Position numbers and translations under genes: made by a program. This document shows, piece after piece, positions 60,213 through 64,000 of a DNA stretch of 64,000 bases (the first letter of the stretch is position 1; each line of letters starts with the position of its first letter). Below the pieces are notes generated by a model that was not told the DNA's origin, made no database searches, and saw only the letters and a program-made list of their open reading frames with translations. The stretch covers positions 1,302,001 to 1,366,000 of the forward strand of contig NZ_CP011452.2 of the NCBI RefSeq assembly GCF_001008165.2, given 5' to 3'. The stretch is from Croceibacterium atlanticum (GTDB lineage Bacteria; Pseudomonadota; Alphaproteobacteria; Sphingomonadales; Sphingomonadaceae).

Positions 60213-61089
60213 CCGTTTCCGGCATTTCCTGGCCATTGACTGGTCGGGCGCACGCGGCGAACGGCAGAAAGGCATCGCACTGGCAATGGCCGCGCTGGAT
60301 GGCGCGCCGCCGCGCCTGATCGGAAATCCCGGCGGCTGGTCCCGCGCAGCAGTGCTGGGCCTGCTGCGCGACAATTTGCCGGAAGATACGCTGGTCGGTC
60401 TGGATCTGGGTATTTCCCTGCCCTTCGCCGATTGCGGGGCGTTCTTCCCCGGCTGGCAGGCAAGCCCCGAAGATGCGCCTTCCCTCTGGGCACTGGTGGA
60501 ACGGATTTGTGCCGGGGATCCGCATCTTTCGGCGCAGAGTTTTGTCGATCACGATGAAGCGAGCCGTTATTTCCGCCGCGACAAGGGCCGCGAAGGTGCG
60601 GCTTTCCGCTGCGACCGGGCCAGCCATGGCCGTGGCCGTTTCCGCGTGGCTGAATTGATGCAGGCGCAGCAGGGCTGCACGCCCTACAGCAATTTCAACC
60701 TTGTCGGTGCGGCGCAGGTCGGCAAGTCCAGCCTTACCGGGATGCGCGTGCTTCACGCCTTGCGCGGATATTTGCCCGTATGGCCGGTGGATGATTTGCC
60801 GGAAACCGGATCCGTGCTGGTCGAAATCTATACGACAATCGCCGCCATCGCCGCGAACCGCACCGCGCGCAAAAGCAAGATCCGCGACCATGCAGAACTG
60901 GCGGCCGCCTTGCAGGCCTTGGGCAGCCCCGCCGTGGATAATTACGGGCCGATCGACGATCACAGCGCCGATGCCCTGATCACCGCCGCATGGCTGCGCG
61001 CCAATGCCGGGCGCAAGGAATTATGGTCACCAAAAGCGCTGACTGATAAAATTGCCCAAACCGAGGGCTGGACCTTCGGCGTCGCATGA
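60205..61089 (+). CDS. DUF429-like RNase H-fold protein
   Basis: A 294-residue protein with an actin/RNase H-like opening, FLAIDWSGARGERQKGIALA, and a second acidic motif VGLDLGISLPFADCG; DDHSADALITAAWLRANAG near the C-terminus carries a late Asp. This pattern fits the DUF429 group of predicted nuclease-like proteins, with unknown activity. ATG 60205 overlaps the rarA end and has GGAG at 4 nt; GTG 60193 is in frame. The pairing with rarA hints at a DNA/RNA maintenance role, inferred only from position. Confidence 0.78.
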   Translation: MADRFRHFLAIDWSGARGERQKGIALAMAALDGAPPRLIGNPGGWSRAAVLGLLRDNLPEDTLVGLDLGISLPFADCGAFFPGWQASPEDAPSLWALVERICAGDPHLSAQSFVDHDEASRYFRRDKGREGAAFRCDRASHGRGRFRVAELMQAQQGCTPYSNFNLVGAAQVGKSSLTGMRVLHALRGYLPVWPVDDLPETGSVLVEIYTTIAAIAANRTARKSKIRDHAELAAALQALGSPAVDNYGPIDDHSADALITAAWLRANAGRKELWSPKALTDKIAQTEGWTFGVA

Positions 61090-61109
61090 AGCAAAGGCGC
61101 AAATGACGT

Positions 61110-61185
<76 letters not shown>

Positions 61186-61193
61186 TTTAGTTT

Positions 61194-61407
61194 GCCCCTC
61201 AAACGCCGGGCGGGCCCATCCGGGCCCTTGGCTTTCCTCGCATACGCTCGGGCGGCCGGTCGGCCTTGCGAACCCTCTCGGGTTCGGGGAATCGGTTATT
61301 GCCCCTCAAACGCCGGGCGGCCGCATCCGCGCCCTTGGCTTTCCTCGCTTGCGCTCGGGCGGCCGATCGGCCTTGCGCACCCTCTCGGGTTCGGGGGATT
61401 GGTTATT
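61194..61407. repeat. Tandem 107-bp imperfect duplication after tRNA-Thr
   Basis: Copy 1 is 61194-61300 and copy 2 is 61301-61407. Both begin GCCCCTCAAACGCCGGGCGG and end GGTTATT, with about ten substitutions between and the same length. Each contains CTTGGCTTTCCTCGC and CCCTCTCGGGTTCGGGG. No coding frame makes sense through it, and the 61186-61548 gap holds no gene besides this repeat. Confidence 0.85.
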
Positions 61408-61548
61408 ATGCGCAGATTCGCACCGGGCGCCCTCGCCTCTCGCAAGTCATCGTCCGCAAAACACGGCTGGCGGCCTCTCGCCCGGTTCCGGGGAACCCGC
61501 CGCCAGCCTGCTTCTTGTCAAGGCATAGCCCTACAGGAGGTTCATCAT

Positions 61549-61677
61549 ATGGCCCGCAAGATCATTTTCGCATTCGCCACCGGCGCGCTCGCTCTCGCAG
61601 CTTCGGCCTGCAACACCGTGTCCGGCGCAGGTGAAGATCTGCAATCGGCTTCCGAAGAAGTGAACGAAGAGATCTGA
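61549..61677 (+). CDS. Entericidin EcnA/B family lipoprotein
   Basis: A 42-residue lipoprotein: MARKIIFAFATGALALAASA, then CNTVSGAGEDLQSASEEV. The lipobox (ASAC) Cys followed by NTVxGAGxD is diagnostic for entericidins, small membrane lipoproteins of a toxin/antidote pair in enterics. Only one copy is seen. It has an excellent AGGAGG 7 nt before ATG 61549. Convergent with pobA. Confidence 0.9.
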   Translation: MARKIIFAFATGALALAASACNTVSGAGEDLQSASEEVNEEI

Positions 61678-61686
61678 CCCCAGGGC

Positions 61687-62859
61687 TCAGACAGGCAGGC
61701 CGACATAGTTTTCGGCAATGCTCGTCTGGGCCGCCCTGCTTGAGGCGATATAGTCCAGCTCCGCCACCTGCATGGCGCGTTCAAACGGCCCGTCTTCCGG
61801 GAAACGATGCATGAGCTTGGTCAGCGACCAGCTGAAGCGTTCCGATTTCCAGACGCGCGACAATGCCTTGTCCGAATAGAGCGCAACCGCATCATTATCG
61901 TTCTGTTTGAAGAAGCCGATCAACGCCTCTGCCGCGTAATGCACATCGCTGGCGGCAAGGTTCAGGCCCTTTGCCCCGGTCGGCGGCACGATATGGGCAG
62001 AATCACCGCATAGCAGCAGGCTGCCATGCCGCATCGGCGCGAAGACGAAGGACCGTAACGGCGCAATCGACTTTTCGATGGAAGGGCCACGGGTGATGTT
62101 GGCCGCCGCTTCCGGGCCGAGGCGAATCGCCAATTCGTCCCAGATGCGATCGTCCGGCCAATCCTCCAGCTTTTCCGTCAGCGGCACGTCGATATAATAT
62201 CGGCTGCGCGTGTGGCTGCGCATGGATGCCAATGCGAATCCGCGCTGGTGGTTGGCATAGATCAGTTCGTGGTTGCAGGGCGGCACATCGGCCAGGATGC
62301 CGAGCCAGCCGAAGGGATATTCCCGTTCATATTCCTGCCCCACCGATGCCGGCACGGCCTTGCGGCTGGGCCCGTGAAACCCGTCGCAACCGGCGATGAA
62401 GCGGCAATCGACGCGCTGCTGCGCCCCATCCTTCACATAGGTGACATAGGGCGCATCGCCTTCCACATCGTGCAGGGTCACATCGTCCACCCCATACACG
62501 ACTTCCAGCCCGCGTTCCTCGCTCGCATCCATCAGATCGCGGGTCAGTTCGGTCTGGCCATAGACCACCACCTGCTTGCCGCCGGTCAATTCGGCGATGT
62601 CGATCCGGATCAGCCGTTCGCCATCGGCGAGATTGAAGCCGTCATGCGGCAGGCCTTCGGCCTGCAACCGGCCATCCAGCCCCAGCCGTTCCATCAGCGA
62701 AACGGTCACCTTTTCGAGCACGCCGGCCCGAATGCGGCCAAGCACATATTCGGGTGATCGCCTTTCGAGGACTATGCAATCCACGCCTTCCGCGCGGAGC
62801 AAATGGCCCAGCAACAGCCCGGCCGGGCCAGCGCCGATGATGCACACCTGTGTTTTCAT
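61687..62859 (-). CDS. pobA: 4-hydroxybenzoate 3-monooxygenase
   Basis: Flavin monooxygenase converting 4-hydroxybenzoate to protocatechuate with NADPH and O2. FAD loop CIIGAGPAGLLLGHLLRAEG at the N-terminus, the DG motif IAGCDGFHGPSRKAVP and GDSAHIVPPTGAKGLNLA near residue 285 are canonical. 390 residues, as for Pseudomonas PobA. It competes with ubiA for the same substrate. No adjacent pobR is seen; about 90 bp separate it from queF. ATG 62859. Confidence 0.96.
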   Translation of the reverse strand: MKTQVCIIGAGPAGLLLGHLLRAEGVDCIVLERRSPEYVLGRIRAGVLEKVTVSLMERLGLDGRLQAEGLPHDGFNLADGERLIRIDIAELTGGKQVVVYGQTELTRDLMDASEERGLEVVYGVDDVTLHDVEGDAPYVTYVKDGAQQRVDCRFIAGCDGFHGPSRKAVPASVGQEYEREYPFGWLGILADVPPCNHELIYANHQRGFALASMRSHTRSRYYIDVPLTEKLEDWPDDRIWDELAIRLGPEAAANITRGPSIEKSIAPLRSFVFAPMRHGSLLLCGDSAHIVPPTGAKGLNLAASDVHYAAEALIGFFKQNDNDAVALYSDKALSRVWKSERFSWSLTKLMHRFPEDGPFERAMQVAELDYIASSRAAQTSIAENYVGLPV

Positions 62860-62948
62860 GATCCTCTACCTCTGGAATTAGGTTCGTTTATGCAACTTAT
62901 CTCCTGCCAGCGGACCTGAAAAGCATTTTTACGGATAGAAGCTGCTAT

Positions 62949-63416
62949 TCAGCCCCGCCCGCGATAGGGAGCCACGCCCTGATCCGGCAGCCACAGCCCT
63001 TCGGGCGGCGTGCCGCTCTGCCAGAAAACGTCAATCGGTATGCCGCCGCGCGGATACCAATAGCCGCCGATCCGCAGCCAGCGCGGTTCCATTTCATTGA
63101 ACAGACGCTGCCCGATGCCCACGGTCACATCCTCGTGAAAACCGCAATGATTGCGGAAAGAGCCGAGGAACAGTTTCAGGCTCTTGGATTCGACGATTGT
63201 CCGTTCCGGCGCATAATCGATCACCAGATGGGCGAAATCGGGCTGGCCGGTGACCGGGCATAATGATGTGAATTCCGGCGCGGCGAAACGGATGCAATAG
63301 AGCGATCCGGCGCGCGGATTGGGCACGTAATCAAGTTCTGCGGATTCGGGGGATTCGGGCAGCGCGCTCTGCTGGCCAAGATGGCGCGGGCTGCCGGTTT
63401 CGGAATGGTTGCTCAT
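62949..63416 (-). CDS. queF: NADPH-dependent 7-cyano-7-deazaguanine reductase
   Basis: Reduces preQ0 to preQ1 in queuosine synthesis. The unimodular (short) form, 155 residues: nucleophilic Cys in [20 protein letters not shown], and the NADPH motif [20 protein letters not shown]. Start ATG 63416; a longer frame to 63452 begins with non-family residues. With the YhhQ-type transporter this completes the preQ handling genes in the window. Confidence 0.95.
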   Translation of the reverse strand: MSNHSETGSPRHLGQQSALPESPESAELDYVPNPRAGSLYCIRFAAPEFTSLCPVTGQPDFAHLVIDYAPERTIVESKSLKLFLGSFRNHCGFHEDVTVGIGQRLFNEMEPRWLRIGGYWYPRGGIPIDVFWQSGTPPEGLWLPDQGVAPYRGRG

Positions 63417-63517
63417 GCAACGGTCAATGCCGCGATCGCGCGCGCTGCACAAGGGAGCGCATTACGGCGGGCGATTCAGACAGGGTTCAGCGCAGCGGGC
63501 AAAATCCGCCATCACCT

Positions 63518-64000
63518 ATGCGCGCCATCGCCCTGATATATCTTGCCGCCCTGATCGTCGCCCAGCCAGCCGCTGCGGCGGGCACTCCGCTCAGCGAGTT
63601 CCGCCTGCCGGGCGATTCAACCGCGACTCCCACCCCGCAAGGACCGGTGGACCAGGATATACCCGCACCCTCGCCTGTGACGGAGCCGGGCTCCCGCCAG
63701 GAAGCGGAAGCGGAACCGGCGCCCGCGCTGGCCCCGGTCTTGCCGCAGCCGATCATCCTTCCCGAAACCGCGATATCGGTGGAACCGGCGCCGCGGCCTG
63801 CCCCGCACCGGATGGCCGAACCGCAAGCCGTGCAGGGGCAAGATGCAGCAGCGCCCTCCCCCGCAGCAACGGCAGAGCCGGAAGGAGCAGCGGAAACCAC
63901 GCCGCAACCAGGCGCCACCTCCCAGCCGATAACAACGCCAATTCCCGAACCTGCCGATCCTGCAAGCGCGCCATCCCCGCTCCCTGCCGCGAATAATTGG
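63518..64000 (+). CDS. Start of a secreted Pro/Ala-rich protein (partial, runs off the window)
   Basis: A frame open from ATG 63518 to the last base, 161 codons with no stop. It begins with a signal peptide, MRAIALIYLAALIVAQPAAA, then AGTPLSEFRLPGDSTATPTP and a long low-complexity stretch rich in Pro, Ala, Glu and Thr. This resembles the N-terminal linker of secreted or outer-membrane proteins whose folded domain follows. Family cannot be named from the visible part. It diverges from queF. Confidence 0.65.
   Translation, partial: MRAIALIYLAALIVAQPAAAAGTPLSEFRLPGDSTATPTPQGPVDQDIPAPSPVTEPGSRQEAEAEPAPALAPVLPQPIILPETAISVEPAPRPAPHRMAEPQAVQGQDAAAPSPAATAEPEGAAETTPQPGATSQPITTPIPEPADPASAPSPLPAANNW

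Overview
The window is a contiguous stretch of G+C-rich chromosome from an alphaproteobacterium, most likely order Sphingomonadales and probably family Erythrobacteraceae (inferred from gene content and order; no rRNA is present to prove it). Supporting signs are the plant-type glutamate-cysteine ligase, an aa3 oxidase cluster running ctaC-ctaD-ctaB-orf42-ctaG-ctaE-DUF983-surf1-thrC, a YfgM-like protein beside bamB, a LigE-like glutathione transferase, pobA, a PEP-CTERM protein, and many 1-4 bp stop/start overlaps (ATGA, GTGA, TGATG). I see no prophage, integrase, IS element or CRISPR array. The DNA is mostly dense housekeeping chromosome.

Layout. 0-9 kb: rsmE-gshA, ubiA, a large membrane methyltransferase, yfgM-like/bamB, and a hydrolase-glycosyltransferase pair in which the glycosyltransferase has a 1-nt frameshift. 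9-21 kb: selO, astD, lipoproteins, a glycine-zipper protein, rarD, pyrC, a second EamA transporter, a YgfZ-like protein, TetR and GNAT genes, and rplU-rpmA with a recognisable promoter and terminator. 20-23 kb: a pterin operon, folB-(shortened SDR)-moaA-moaD-moaE. 23.0-23.6 kb: a lower-G+C islet with a doubtful small gene. 23.6-32.5 kb: a methyltransferase carrying two in-frame intergenic-type repeats, thrC, and the cytochrome c oxidase structural and assembly genes. 32.7-38 kb: pyrE-pdxJ-acpS-lepB, an AI-2E-type permease, a DUF3089 hydrolase and ruvX, almost all overlapping. 38-42.5 kb: argH-lptM-like-lysA-cysG on the minus strand, with a TlpA-like lipoprotein diverging from argH through overlapping start codons; tRNA-Val. 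42.5-48 kb: a receiver-like/MarR-like regulator, GST plus a monooxygenase-like protein, tRNA-Arg, a PEP-CTERM protein, a YhhQ-type queuosine-precursor transporter, and an unusual unit of two tandem paralogous 40-43-residue membrane peptides with a PspC protein. 48-64 kb: recF, a 25-bp tandem repeat array, tesA-like with divergent ybbA-ybbP, a TonB-dependent receptor, a glycosyltransferase, a YqjI-like PadR regulator with a perfect palindrome upstream, rarA, tRNA-Thr, a 107-bp tandem duplication, entericidin, pobA, queF, and the start of a Pro/Ala-rich secreted protein cut by the window end.

Functional themes are heme-copper oxidase biogenesis, pterin/molybdopterin synthesis, lysine/arginine/pyrimidine/PLP synthesis, queuosine supply (YhhQ plus QueF), envelope assembly (BamB, LepB, LptM-like), and aromatic/xenobiotic chemistry (PobA, LigE-like GST, small ABM proteins). 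The observations most worth following are the tandem micro-membrane proteins coupled to PspC, the two repeat families carried in-frame in one methyltransferase gene, the vestigial methyltransferase tail on the CysG-type protein, the shortened SDR in the pterin operon, the receiver-like/MarR-like fusion, and the frameshift in the glycosyltransferase.
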